Assembly (NCBI GenBank): GCA_017431785.1
Contig: JAFRKJ010000019.1
Span: 1 to 64,000 of the forward strand
DNA from: Bacillota bacterium
GTDB lineage: Bacteria > Bacillota > Clostridia > Peptostreptococcales > Anaerovoracaceae
DNA: 64,000 nt
Direction: 5' to 3'
Shown here: in pieces, positions 50,020-59,744 of the stretch
Position numbering within the stretch: the first letter of the stretch is position 1
Layout: each line of letters begins with the position of its first letter
The notes under the pieces: model-generated
Databases searched by the model: none
Told to the model about the DNA's origin: nothing
Seen by the model: the letters and a program-made list of their open reading frames with translations, nothing else
Made by a program: the position numbers and the translations under genes

Positions 50020-52536
50020 ATGGATCAATATTTCGTGACAGGGATGAGCTGTGCGGCTTGTCAGGCGAGGGTAGAGAAAGCAGTATCCGGTGTGCCGGGC
50101 GTCGATAGCTGTTCAGTAAGTCTGCTGACAAATTCCATGGGGGTCGAAGGGACGGCTTCCGCGGATGACATAATCAAGGCAGTGGAGAAAGCCGGCTACG
50201 GGGCAAGCGTGAAGGGCGCGTCAGCAAACGCATCTGCAGTTGAAGAAGAGATGTTGCGCGATAGGGAAACACCGGTACTGAAGAAGAGACTGATTTCTTC
50301 CGTAGCGGTTCTTGTTGTGCTCATGTACGTTTCGATGGGGCACAGCATGATGGGGTTTCCGCTCCCCGAGTTTTTTGAAGGGAATCACATTGCAGTCGGC
50401 ATGGTCGAGATGATACTGGCATTTGTTGTTATGCTGATCAACAAGAAGTTCTTTACAAGCGGTTTCAAATCGCTGATACATGGAGCGCCGAATATGGATA
50501 CACTGGTGGCCATGGGGTCGTCAGTTTCTTTTGTCTGGAGTTTGCTTTTGTTATTTAAAATGACAAAGGATTTGACAGATGGTAATATGGATGCTGTGGC
50601 GGCAGGCGGCCACAGCCTGTACTTCGAAACAGCGGCAATGATCGTTACGCTCATCACCATCGGCAAAATGTTGGAAGCCATGTCCAAAGGCAGGACAACC
50701 GATGCACTGAAGAGCCTGATGAAACTGTCACCAAAAGAAGTAACGCTCATCGTAAATGGGGAAGAAAAAATCGCACCTGTTGAGAACATTAGAGTTGGTG
50801 ATGTGTTTGCCGTTAAACCGGGAGAAAACATACCGGTAGATGGTATCATTATCGAAGGAAGCACCGCAGTGAATGAAGCGGCGCTGACCGGCGAAAGTAT
50901 TCCTGTTGACAAAGCAGAAGGGGATCAGATTTCCGCAGCGACATTAAACCAGTCAGGATACATCAGAGCAAAAGCTACAAGAGTCGGGAAGGATACAACG
51001 TTATCACAGATCATCAAGATGGTCAGCGACGCGGCTGCAACGAAAGCACCGATTGCGCGTATTGCAGATAAAGTTTCTGGAATCTTCGTTCCTGCAGTAC
51101 TGATTATAGCAGCAATTGTAATCATCATATGGATTGTAGCAGGACAGGAAATCGGTTATGCACTCGCCCGCGGGATTTCCGTTCTTGTCATTAGCTGTCC
51201 GTGTGCTTTGGGGCTTGCTACTCCTGTTGCGATCATGGTTGGAAACGGACTCGGCGCGAGAAACGGAATTCTCTTCAAGACCGCACAGTCACAGGAAGAG
51301 GCGGGACGAGTCAATATCGTCGTTCTGGATAAGACCGGAACGATTACAGAGGGACAGCCGATCGTCACAGATATCATACCGTCGGATGGCGTAGAGGAAG
51401 AGACTTTTATAGCAAAGGCTTATGCGCTGGAATGCAAGAGCGAACATCCTCTTGCAAAGGCGGTGACAACCACCGCGGAGTCCAGAGGTATGAAGCCGGC
51501 GGAAGTGACTGCATTCAAAGCAGTAGCCGGGAACGGACTTTCCGGCAAGTTGGAAGAGCAGGAACTGATCGGCGGGAATCTGGGGTACGTGCAGAAGGTT
51601 TCCAAAGTAGAAGTTGGAGAGAAGTATACACTGCTTGCGGAGAAACTCGCAGGAGAAGGCAAGACCTGTCTGTACTTCGCAGAGTGCGGACGATTCCTGG
51701 GTATCATAGCAGTTGCGGATACAATAAAAGAGGACAGCCCTGAGGCGATCCGTCAGCTGAAGAATATGGGCATTCGTGTTGTCATGCTGACAGGAGACAA
51801 CGAACGGACAGCACATGCAATTGCAGAGCAAGCCGGAGTGGATGAGGTGATTTCGGGCGTAAAGCCTGACGGCAAAGACAGGGAAATCAGGAAGCTCAGG
51901 AAGAAAGGAAAAGTTGCGATGGTCGGCGATGGCATCAATGATGCTCCCGCGCTCACGAGGGCGGATGTTGGTATCGCCATAGGAGCCGGCACAGATGTGG
52001 CCATCGACGCAGCGGATGTCGTGCTGATGAACAGCAGACTCTCTGAAGTGCCGGCTGCAATCAGACTGAGCAGAGCGACGCTCAGGAATATACATGAGAA
52101 TCTGTTTTGGGCGTTCATATACAATATCGTATTGATTCCGGTTGCAGCGGGAGCATATGTGAATCTGATGGGTTGGACGATGAATCCAATGCTCGGAGCA
52201 GCGGCGATGAGTTTGTCAAGCGTTTGTGTCTGTATGAATGCGCTTAGACTCAATTTGTTTGATATACACAGCACAAGGAAAGATAAAATAATAAAGACAA
52301 AGACATTGGAAAGAGAGGAACAGGAAATGGAAAAAACAATGAATATTGAAGGTATGATGTGTATGCATTGTGAGGCGACAGTAAAAAAGGCGCTCGAGGC
52401 AATCGATGGCGTGGAAGCTGCTGAGGTAAGTCATGAGCAGGATAAGGCTGTCGTAACGCTGAATGCTGACGTTTCAGATGATGTGCTGAAGGACGCTGTA
52501 GAAGCAAAGGATTATACTGTTGTTTCCATCGAATAA
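50020..52536 (+). CDS. copA: Copper-exporting P-type ATPase with C-terminal CopZ-like domain
   Basis: 838 residues. N-terminal metal-binding domain (GMSCAAC, 8-14), membrane segments, CPC metal site at 393-395, phosphorylation motif DKTGT from 437, and GDGINDAPA from 636. After the last membrane pair a linker of about 25 residues leads to a second metal-binding domain with GMMCMHC (778-784). That C-terminal domain is about the size of free CopZ and has its own possible start (52327). It exports Cu(I) from the cytoplasm. AAGGAG lies upstream of the ATG. Confidence 0.95.
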   Translation: MDQYFVTGMSCAACQARVEKAVSGVPGVDSCSVSLLTNSMGVEGTASADDIIKAVEKAGYGASVKGASANASAVEEEMLRDRETPVLKKRLISSVAVLVVLMYVSMGHSMMGFPLPEFFEGNHIAVGMVEMILAFVVMLINKKFFTSGFKSLIHGAPNMDTLVAMGSSVSFVWSLLLLFKMTKDLTDGNMDAVAAGGHSLYFETAAMIVTLITIGKMLEAMSKGRTTDALKSLMKLSPKEVTLIVNGEEKIAPVENIRVGDVFAVKPGENIPVDGIIIEGSTAVNEAALTGESIPVDKAEGDQISAATLNQSGYIRAKATRVGKDTTLSQIIKMVSDAAATKAPIARIADKVSGIFVPAVLIIAAIVIIIWIVAGQEIGYALARGISVLVISCPCALGLATPVAIMVGNGLGARNGILFKTAQSQEEAGRVNIVVLDKTGTITEGQPIVTDIIPSDGVEEETFIAKAYALECKSEHPLAKAVTTTAESRGMKPAEVTAFKAVAGNGLSGKLEEQELIGGNLGYVQKVSKVEVGEKYTLLAEKLAGEGKTCLYFAECGRFLGIIAVADTIKEDSPEAIRQLKNMGIRVVMLTGDNERTAHAIAEQAGVDEVISGVKPDGKDREIRKLRKKGKVAMVGDGINDAPALTRADVGIAIGAGTDVAIDAADVVLMNSRLSEVPAAIRLSRATLRNIHENLFWAFIYNIVLIPVAAGAYVNLMGWTMNPMLGAAAMSLSSVCVCMNALRLNLFDIHSTRKDKIIKTKTLEREEQEMEKTMNIEGMMCMHCEATVKKALEAIDGVEAAEVSHEQDKAVVTLNADVSDDVLKDAVEAKDYTVVSIE
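52327..52536 (+). other. Possible internal start giving free CopZ
   Basis: In-frame ATG (codon 770 of copA) preceded at eight bases by GAGAGGAA, a good ribosome site inside the linker. Starting here gives a 69-residue protein consisting of exactly one heavy-metal-associated domain with CMHC. Whether ribosomes use it cannot be seen from sequence. Confidence 0.45.
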
Positions 52537-52561
52537 GTGATGGCGCAACAGGCGGAAGAGC

Positions 52562-53566
52562 ATGAAGAACAACAGACCTGTATTTTACAAAAGCACGATC
52601 AACACGGATCCTGCAGTCGAAGAATGGCTCGGAAGTCAGAATGCATCTGATGATGAAAACATCAGAGAGTACATCATCCACCACAAGCGGAGCATCGAGG
52701 AGATGATCTTCTGGGAAGACAAGGTGGCATGGATGCAGAACTACCTGACTGTCCGAAGGGATTTCATTGAAAGGAGCATAGATAAACGCATCAAGCGTGA
52801 CTATGCTTATCTTGACGTAATCGATAATCTGATCCAGAGAGCGATCGAAGAGAACTGCATGCAGATTCGCGCCTGGCTTGTGGAGTACAAGAACAGGACC
52901 TTCGGCAATGCCTTTTTGGATGAAGCAGAAGCAGATCAGATTGATCTGGAATTTGAACTCAGGGACCCATTGCCGGCTGAGAAGCACGCTGTTGGAGAGG
53001 AACTCAGACTGGGCAGTTATTATTACGATGTATCCGGGCAGAAGCAGGATATCGTCTGGCAGGTACTGGACATCATTGAAGACAGAGCGTTGATCGTCAG
53101 CAGGGACGTGCTCACGTTTAAGCTGTTCAACAATGACTGGGGAAAGATGGTCTGGGAAGAATGCTCCCTGAGAAAGTGGCTCAATGAAGACTTTCTGCAG
53201 AGTGCCTTTGCAGAAGAGGAACGAGATAGAATTATCTGCAGAACGATCAAAAACAGAGAGAACGATCTCTTCGGAACAGACGCAGGTCCGGATACGGAAG
53301 ACAGCGTTTTCCTGTTGAGCATGGAGGAGGCCAGAGAGTACTACACAAGCGATGAAGAGCGCCGTGTTTCGGCGACACCGTACGCGGCAGAAGAAGCCGC
53401 TCTCGCCGACAATACAGAAACGGTGCCTTGGCGGCTCCGCACACCGGGATATAAAGGCGGGTGTTATAATGCGTGTATCCGTGCAAACGGCATGATCAAC
53501 ACACACGGTTGTTTCAACGATCAGGAGGGATTCGGAATCCGTCCTGCAATGTGGATAAAACTATAG
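52562..53566 (+). CDS. DUF6273-domain protein
   Basis: 334 residues, soluble. The N-terminal half is helical and charged. The C-terminal half (about 145-334) fits the DUF6273 beta-rich fold (GSYYYDVSGQKQDIVWQVLD; SLRKWLNEDFLQSAF; GFGIRPAMWIKL), known in formylglycine-like and ligand-binding contexts but without proven role. It ends one base before the VWA gene starts, so the two are coupled. The gene follows copA by 25 bases. No copper link is apparent. Confidence 0.7.
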   Translation: MKNNRPVFYKSTINTDPAVEEWLGSQNASDDENIREYIIHHKRSIEEMIFWEDKVAWMQNYLTVRRDFIERSIDKRIKRDYAYLDVIDNLIQRAIEENCMQIRAWLVEYKNRTFGNAFLDEAEADQIDLEFELRDPLPAEKHAVGEELRLGSYYYDVSGQKQDIVWQVLDIIEDRALIVSRDVLTFKLFNNDWGKMVWEECSLRKWLNEDFLQSAFAEEERDRIICRTIKNRENDLFGTDAGPDTEDSVFLLSMEEAREYYTSDEERRVSATPYAAEEAALADNTETVPWRLRTPGYKGGCYNACIRANGMINTHGCFNDQEGFGIRPAMWIKL

Positions 53567-53567
53567 A

Positions 53568-54956
53568 ATGAACAGCAGCAAACCGACAGAAAAAAACACT
53601 GGTACGATTGCCTGTGAAATACTGGAACTGGCACGCAATACGCTGCTTTTGCATCTCCGCTTTATGGATATGGCAATATGCAGTCTGAAACTGCAGGCGT
53701 ATCACGGAACCATTGCGGTCGACGAAGAGACGATCTCCTTCGATCCGGATTTTGTGATTGCAAAATACAGGACGGACAAGAGCATGCTCCCCAGGCTTTA
53801 CCTTCACATGGTATTCCACTGCGTGTTCCATCACATTCCTGAGGAAACGCCTATGGACGCACGGCTGTGGAACCTGGCTTGTGATATCACTGTCGAAAAT
53901 GTGATCGACGGAATGGACCTCGGGAGCATATGCCGTGAGACAAGCACCCATGAAAAAAGGCAGCTGGAAAAACTGAAGGCAAAGGTGAGCACGATCACAG
54001 CCGAAAAACTGTACCGGTACTTCGCAGAAGAGAAACTGCCGGAGAAGGAAATAGAGAAACTGGAAGAATCCTTTGCGGCAGATGATCATGGCGGGTGGTA
54101 CCCGGAGAGTGGAGCACGGACTGTCATCACCACCTATAGCGCAGGAGATGCTTACATCGAAGAAGAGTCCGACGAAGGCGAGCTAGCCTTTGGTTCAGGT
54201 GAAAGCGAAGAAGGCGGCGTCCAAAAGAAAAAAGATAAGTGGCGCGACATTGCGGAGATGATGCTGATGGATCTGGAGAGTTTCGCGAAACGTCAGGGAG
54301 ACACTGCGGGAGATATGCTCCAGAACCTGAGAGAGTCTACGAGAGAAAAATACGACTACGCGACGTTTTTGAAGAAGTTCTCCGTCATGGGTGAAGAAAT
54401 GACTGTCAGTGATGAGGACTTCGACTATATCTTTTATACCTATGGGCTGAAACTCTATCAGAACATGCCTCTGATCGAGCCTTTGGAATACAAAGAATCC
54501 AGAAGAATACGGGACTTCGTTATTGCAATCGATACCTCAGGCTCCGTTTCAGGTGAGTTGGTTCAGAAATTCATCGATAAGACATACAATATACTTCAGC
54601 AGGAGGACAGTTTCTTTCATAAAGTCAACCTGCACATCATACAGTGTGACACTGAGATTCACGAGCATGTCAAACTGACCTCGAAACATGAGGTCGATCG
54701 ATACCTGAAGGAGATGGTTCTCAAGGGATTTGGCGGTACTGATTTCAGACCTGTATTTGAGTTTGTGAATGAGATGAACAGCGAAGGAGAGTTCACAGAT
54801 TTCAAAGGACTGATTTATTTCACGGATGGTTACGGAACATATCCGTCGAAGCCTCCGGACTACCAGACCGCATTTGTGTTTATCGATGACGAATACAATA
54901 ATTACAACGTGCCTTCCTGGGCTGTCAAAATAATACTGCAAAGTCACGAGATATAA
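53568..54956 (+). CDS. VWA-like metallopeptidase-type protein (DUF2201)
   Basis: 462 residues. The N-terminal part (about 20-130) has HMVFHCVFHH and LWNLACDITVENVID, the DUF2201 putative-metallopeptidase pattern, although the usual HExxH Glu is replaced. The C-terminal part (about 300-462) is a VWA fold with metal-binding DTSGSVSG, GGTDFRP and YFTDGYG. A middle acidic linker (ESDEGELAFGSGESEEGG) separates them. It is the usual partner of a MoxR-type ATPase, encoded next (28 bases). No ribosome site; coupled to the gene upstream. Confidence 0.82.
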   Translation: MNSSKPTEKNTGTIACEILELARNTLLLHLRFMDMAICSLKLQAYHGTIAVDEETISFDPDFVIAKYRTDKSMLPRLYLHMVFHCVFHHIPEETPMDARLWNLACDITVENVIDGMDLGSICRETSTHEKRQLEKLKAKVSTITAEKLYRYFAEEKLPEKEIEKLEESFAADDHGGWYPESGARTVITTYSAGDAYIEEESDEGELAFGSGESEEGGVQKKKDKWRDIAEMMLMDLESFAKRQGDTAGDMLQNLRESTREKYDYATFLKKFSVMGEEMTVSDEDFDYIFYTYGLKLYQNMPLIEPLEYKESRRIRDFVIAIDTSGSVSGELVQKFIDKTYNILQQEDSFFHKVNLHIIQCDTEIHEHVKLTSKHEVDRYLKEMVLKGFGGTDFRPVFEFVNEMNSEGEFTDFKGLIYFTDGYGTYPSKPPDYQTAFVFIDDEYNNYNVPSWAVKIILQSHEI

Positions 54957-54984
54957 CTCACGAACTATAACTGGAGAAACGAGT

Positions 54985-56481
54985 ATGAATATTAAAGACG
55001 CCAAGACGCAGATCAAAAATGCCATGAGAGCGTACTTCACAAAAGACGAACACGGAAACTATGTGATTCCGGTCCAGAAGCAGAGACCTGTTTTCCTGAT
55101 GGGCCCGCCGGGAATCGGCAAGACTGCAATTATGGAACAAATTGCTGCGGAGATGGGAGTCGGGCTTCTGACTTATTCTATGACGCATCATACCAGACAG
55201 TCAGCGCTGGGCTTGCCGTTTATCGAGCACAAGGTGTATCAGGGGCAGGAATTCGACATCTCTGAATACACGATGAGTGAGATCATCGCTTCTGTGTATG
55301 AACTGATGGAAAGCACCGGAACCACTGAGGGGATATTGTTCCTCGATGAAATCAACTGCGTGTCCGAAACGCTCACACCAATCATGCTGCAGTTTCTGCA
55401 ATACAAAGTCTTCGGGCGGCACAGTGTGCCGGAAGGCTGGATTGTTGTGACAGCAGGTAATCCACCTGAGTATAACCAGTCGGTAAGAGAGTTTGATATC
55501 GTCACATGGGACCGCCTGAAGCGCATCGACTGCGAACCGGATTTCGAAGTCTGGAAGGAATACGCCATCGGCGCCGGCGTGCATCCGTCTGTTTTGACCT
55601 ATCTCGAAATCAGACCGGAAGATTTCTACAGCATTGAGTCCACTGTCGACGGCAAGACCTTCGTCACAGCGAGAGGCTGGGATGACCTGTCGCAGATGAT
55701 CATACTGTATGAATACAACGATATCGCAGTGGATGAAAAGCTGGTGCGCCAGTATGTGCAGGATCCGAAAATCGCCAAGCGCTTTTCCGTTTACTACGAT
55801 TTGTTCAACAAATACAAATCAGACTATCAGGTGGAAGCGATTTTAAGGGGCGAGATTTCCGAAGAGATTACTGCAAGAGCAAAGGAAGCAAACTTCGATG
55901 AGAGAATCTCCTTCATAGGTCTTTTATCAGATGCTGTCTTCCGTGAAATGAAGAGGGTGACAGATAAAGACACGATGATAAAGAATCTTCTGCAGACGCT
56001 GAAGGTGTTCAGAAAGAGAGCTTTGGAGGAAGACCCTTCTGAGGTGATGGGAGAACTGATCGCCGGCAAGGAATCAGAGCTGACGAAAGGCAGGAAGGCC
56101 GGATCCCTTTCACAGGACGAGTGCGCCATCATCACAGATGAGATAGAAGCACTGACAAGAGAGATGAACCTGATCGCAGGAGAAAAAGACGGGAGGGCTG
56201 CCTTTGCAGCTGTCAAAAAAGATTTCGATGAGATCGTGAAATCGTCAAAAGACGATGCACAAACAGTAAAGCAGGAACTCTCAAACATGTTCCGGTTCTG
56301 CGAGGAAGCTTTTGGCGAAGGACAGGAGCTGTTCCTCGTGACAAACAACCTGACCGTCAGCGACCACGGAACAAGATTCCTGTCCCGCTACGGATGTGAT
56401 GAGTATTTCAGGCACAATAAGGACCTGATGCTCTACGATAAGGAAAAAGAAATCGACGCATATCTGGAAGGATTAGATTAA
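54985..56481 (+). CDS. MoxR-type AAA+ ATPase
   Basis: 498 residues. Walker A GPPGIGKT (about 38-45), Walker B ILFLDEINC, sensor-like TAGNPPEYNQS. A helical C-terminal half (about 280-498) is longer than in typical MoxR. Such ATPases work with a VWA protein to insert cofactors or remodel a target complex. The target here is unknown; the trio DUF6273-VWA-AAA is preserved in order and orientation. The ribosome site is weak (GGAGAAACGAGT). Confidence 0.85.
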   Translation: MNIKDAKTQIKNAMRAYFTKDEHGNYVIPVQKQRPVFLMGPPGIGKTAIMEQIAAEMGVGLLTYSMTHHTRQSALGLPFIEHKVYQGQEFDISEYTMSEIIASVYELMESTGTTEGILFLDEINCVSETLTPIMLQFLQYKVFGRHSVPEGWIVVTAGNPPEYNQSVREFDIVTWDRLKRIDCEPDFEVWKEYAIGAGVHPSVLTYLEIRPEDFYSIESTVDGKTFVTARGWDDLSQMIILYEYNDIAVDEKLVRQYVQDPKIAKRFSVYYDLFNKYKSDYQVEAILRGEISEEITARAKEANFDERISFIGLLSDAVFREMKRVTDKDTMIKNLLQTLKVFRKRALEEDPSEVMGELIAGKESELTKGRKAGSLSQDECAIITDEIEALTREMNLIAGEKDGRAAFAAVKKDFDEIVKSSKDDAQTVKQELSNMFRFCEEAFGEGQELFLVTNNLTVSDHGTRFLSRYGCDEYFRHNKDLMLYDKEKEIDAYLEGLD

Positions 56482-56567
56482 ATAGATTGATAATTGCGAA
56501 CAGCATATGCTGGTGTTAAAATAAAATTTGTAATATTTAACGAAGTAAAGTATTTAATCAGCAAGTT

Positions 56568-57158
56568 ATGTCAATAGTTTATGATTATTTCGGCGGTTTA
56601 TATATCAACATCACGAACAGATGTCCCAACGCCTGTGAGTTCTGCATCAGGAACTTCACAAACTCGCTCGGCGATGCGGACAGCCTTGTTTTGAAGGAAG
56701 ATCCGACTGTCGATGAAGTGAAAAAAGAGCTGGAGAGCTGGGATGTCAGATCCTATGACGAAGTGGTTTTCTGCGGATACGGTGAACCGACGGAGCGGCT
56801 GCCGGAAGTTCTGGAACTTGCCCGTCACATCAAGGCCAAATACGGCAGACAGATCAGGATCAATACGAACGGACTTGCGGATCTGATCTGGGACCGTCCG
56901 ACAGCACCGGATCTGAAGGGCGTGGTCGACGCCGTTTCCGTGAGCATGAATGAAGCGGATGCGCAGAAGTATTACGATCTCTGCCACCCGAAGTTCGGGC
57001 TGAAATCCTATGATGCGGTCATCAAATACATTGAAGATGTGAGAGATTACGTCCCTTATGTCGCCGTCTCCGTTGTGACATCAGCGATATCCAGCGAATC
57101 CATCAGCATCTGCCGCGCAAAGGCAGCAGAGCTCGGCGTTGTATTCAAGCTCAGATAA
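56568..57158 (+). CDS. Radical SAM protein (TatD-associated type)
   Basis: 196 residues, short for a radical SAM enzyme. Cluster motif CPNACEFC (Cys 19, 23, 26), GGE-like motif as FCGYGEPTER, and INTNGLADLIW. The sequence fits the small TatD-associated radical SAM family, but no tatD gene is next to it. The reaction is unknown. No ribosome site; a promoter-like pair TTGTAA (56528-56533), 17 bases, TATTTA (56551-56556) would begin transcription about five bases before the ATG. Confidence 0.8.
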   Translation: MSIVYDYFGGLYINITNRCPNACEFCIRNFTNSLGDADSLVLKEDPTVDEVKKELESWDVRSYDEVVFCGYGEPTERLPEVLELARHIKAKYGRQIRINTNGLADLIWDRPTAPDLKGVVDAVSVSMNEADAQKYYDLCHPKFGLKSYDAVIKYIEDVRDYVPYVAVSVVTSAISSESISICRAKAAELGVVFKLR

Positions 57159-57252
57159 AATCAGATTACAAACAATCAGATCAGAATCATCGTTAAAAAC
57201 AGGCGAAAGCCTGATCAAATATTGTTTTCAATAAGGAAGTGAAGGTAAAAAC

Positions 57253-59136
57253 GTGGAATGGATGACAACAAAGAATGAACCGGGCAAGACTTACCTGATG
57301 CAGGGTAATGAGGCAATTGTCCGGGGAGCTCTGGAAGGCGGGGTGCATTTCGCATCGTCCTATCCGGGCTCACCATCGTCCCAGGTACTTGGAATGCTGG
57401 GACACATCGCAGAAGACCAGGGCTTCCGTGCTGAATGGTCGACGAACGAGACCACAGCACTGCAGTCATGCATGGGCGCGTCCTTTGCGAACGGCAGAGC
57501 GATCTGCATCGTCAAGCAGAACGGGCTGTTGTTCCATGGTGATACGATCCACTGCGGAGCACTGGGAGGAGTCAAGGGAGGACTGGTAATCATCAGCTCT
57601 GACGACCCTGATTCCCACTCGAGTACAAACGAATTTGACTCAAGACACATGGCGGTTTCAGCGAACATCCCTATGCTGGAGCCTGCAAGCGTACAGGAAA
57701 CGAAGGACATGATTCCGTATGCCTTTGAACTGTCCGAGGAACTGGAGCAGATGGTGCTGATCAGAGTCACCACCAGAATCTGCCACGGCAGAGGCAGCGT
57801 CACCCTCGGCGAGATCCCTGAGAAGAGACCGTTCACCCCGATCGGGCTCTGGGACAGAATGGTTGGTATCAACTGGCTGCACAGTTTCCTGCTGGAGAAG
57901 CTCGAAAGAGCCAGGGAAGCTTTTGAAGTAAGCCCGTTCAATCACTACATGGGGAAGGAAGATGCAGACAAGCTGATCATTACCGGGGGTACCGGAATGA
58001 AATACGTTCAGGAAGCGCTGGAGGAGTTCGGCCAGGAAGGCGAAGTCGGCGTACTCAGCCTCGGATGTCTGTGGCCGCTCCCTGAGAAACTGATTCTGAA
58101 GCATCTTGCAAAGGCATCAAAGGTTCTCGTTGTAGAAGAAGTCGATCCGTTCCTCGAGGAGCACATTTCAGCCATTGCAGGTAAAGCAAGGCTGAATGTG
58201 GAAATCAATGGAAGAGCAGATCTGATTCCTCCGATCGGCGAACTGAACCCGGAGGTCGTGTTCAAGGCAGTCGGAGAATTCCTGGGTGAAAAGCCAACGT
58301 GTTGCGGCGAAGGATGCCCGGCCATCGAAGGCGTGAATATTCCGGCCAGAGAGCTTACGTTCTGCGCAGGCTGTCCGCACAGAGCATCATTCTTCATTCT
58401 GAAGCAGGCTCTGAGAATGGAAGGCCATAAAGGCGTCGTTATGGGAGACATTGGATGTTACACCATGGCTGGCCAGAGAGCAGGCCAGTATGGTTACCAC
58501 TTCATGAGTTGCATGGGTTCAGGAATCAGTGCAGCAGAAGGTCTCGGTCAGCTGACCAACTACGGCTTCGATCAGCCGGTCGTCAGCCTTTGCGGTGACT
58601 CCACATTCTTCCATTCCGTCGTACCGGGTCTGATCAACGCCAAGATGAACGAGGCGAATATACTTCATATCGTACTCGACAACTCAGCAACGGCAATGAC
58701 CGGATTCCAGCCGCACCCTGGTACAGGACAGACTGCGATGGGATATGAAACCGATAAGGTTTCCATCACAGCCCTCTGTGAATCACTGGGATGCAGAGTC
58801 TGGAGAGCGGATCCGTTCGATGTTGAAAATACTAAGAATCTGATCTGTGAGCTGATTGGAATGAAGGGCCTCAAGGTACTGATTCTTGAGCAGCCTTGTG
58901 CAACGCTTGCAGCTAAGACAAGAAAGAAGAAAAAGGTCTGGGTAGACACGGATATATGCAGAGGCTCAAACTGCGGATGCGACGGATACTGCAGCAGAGT
59001 CTGGGGATGCCCGGGCAATATCTGGGACTTCGAGAAAAACTGCGCAGCAATTGACGAAGTCGTATGCGTAGGATGCGGTGCATGCGCAAGCATCTGTCCA
59101 TCCGGAGCAATCAAAGTGGAAGGAGGCGATGAGTAA
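57253..59136 (+). CDS. iorA: Indolepyruvate:ferredoxin oxidoreductase alpha subunit
   Basis: 627 residues. A thiamine-diphosphate enzyme subunit that oxidatively decarboxylates aryl pyruvates from Trp, Phe and Tyr to aryl-acetyl-CoA, reducing ferredoxin. Features: YPGSPSSQ and EWSTNETTALQ (pyrimidine domain), GDSTFFHS (ThDP motif), CRGSNCGCDGYC and CVGCGACASICPSGA (Fe-S clusters). The start is GTG at 57253 (an ATG two codons later is possible). It overlaps iorB by one base. Confidence 0.95.
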   Translation: MEWMTTKNEPGKTYLMQGNEAIVRGALEGGVHFASSYPGSPSSQVLGMLGHIAEDQGFRAEWSTNETTALQSCMGASFANGRAICIVKQNGLLFHGDTIHCGALGGVKGGLVIISSDDPDSHSSTNEFDSRHMAVSANIPMLEPASVQETKDMIPYAFELSEELEQMVLIRVTTRICHGRGSVTLGEIPEKRPFTPIGLWDRMVGINWLHSFLLEKLERAREAFEVSPFNHYMGKEDADKLIITGGTGMKYVQEALEEFGQEGEVGVLSLGCLWPLPEKLILKHLAKASKVLVVEEVDPFLEEHISAIAGKARLNVEINGRADLIPPIGELNPEVVFKAVGEFLGEKPTCCGEGCPAIEGVNIPARELTFCAGCPHRASFFILKQALRMEGHKGVVMGDIGCYTMAGQRAGQYGYHFMSCMGSGISAAEGLGQLTNYGFDQPVVSLCGDSTFFHSVVPGLINAKMNEANILHIVLDNSATAMTGFQPHPGTGQTAMGYETDKVSITALCESLGCRVWRADPFDVENTKNLICELIGMKGLKVLILEQPCATLAAKTRKKKKVWVDTDICRGSNCGCDGYCSRVWGCPGNIWDFEKNCAAIDEVVCVGCGACASICPSGAIKVEGGDE

Positions 59137-59744
59137 TGATGACCAACGTAGTTATCTGCGGAATCGGCGGACAGGGAAACATTCTGGCATCAGGCCTCAT
59201 GGGCTCCGCTCTTGTTGAGATGGGATATAAAGTTGCAGTCGGTGAGACCTACGGGGCTTCCCAGAGAGGCGGCTCTGTCATGAGTCACCTGAGAGTGTCC
59301 GATGATGTGGAAAGAGGCGTACTCATTCCACATGGAAAGGCAGACATTGTTGTTGCTTTTGAACCTGTAGAAGCGCTGAGAATTCTGCGTGTATACGGAA
59401 ACCCCGACACGAAAGTAATCTATGACACTCGCCCGGCATATCCGCTTGGCGTACTGATCGGGGAGGATGAGTATCCTTCCATCGAGGACATCGATGCGGA
59501 AATCAAGGCGCGCAGCAGCGAGAGCTTCCCGCTTCCGGCAACGGAGATGGCGGTGGAAGCAGGAAACGCCAAGGTCGCGAATATTCTCATGATGGGTGCG
59601 TTGGCAGCCCTTGATGAGATGCCGCTCGGACCAGATGATTTCTTCAAGGTCCTGGAGCAGAACTTCCACGGCAAAGCGCTCGAGCTGAATAAAGAAGTGT
59701 TCATGACAGGATACAGAAGGATCAAAGAAGGAGGGGGAAAGTAA
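59136..59744 (+). CDS. iorB: Indolepyruvate:ferredoxin oxidoreductase beta subunit
   Basis: 202 residues, the gamma-type catalytic domain of 2-oxoacid oxidoreductases. Features: GIGGQGNILAS near the N-terminus and GETYGASQRGGSVMSHLR. It forms the active heterodimer or heterotetramer with IorA. GGAGG lies inside the end of iorA. Its stop overlaps the start of the small downstream gene by one base. Confidence 0.95.
   Translation: MMTNVVICGIGGQGNILASGLMGSALVEMGYKVAVGETYGASQRGGSVMSHLRVSDDVERGVLIPHGKADIVVAFEPVEALRILRVYGNPDTKVIYDTRPAYPLGVLIGEDEYPSIEDIDAEIKARSSESFPLPATEMAVEAGNAKVANILMMGALAALDEMPLGPDDFFKVLEQNFHGKALELNKEVFMTGYRRIKEGGGK

Noticed and set aside
52250-53506. Minus-strand reading frame (418 codons) opposite the end of copA and the DUF6273 gene
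   Set aside because: It covers two plus-strand genes and their junction; no ribosome site or known motif.
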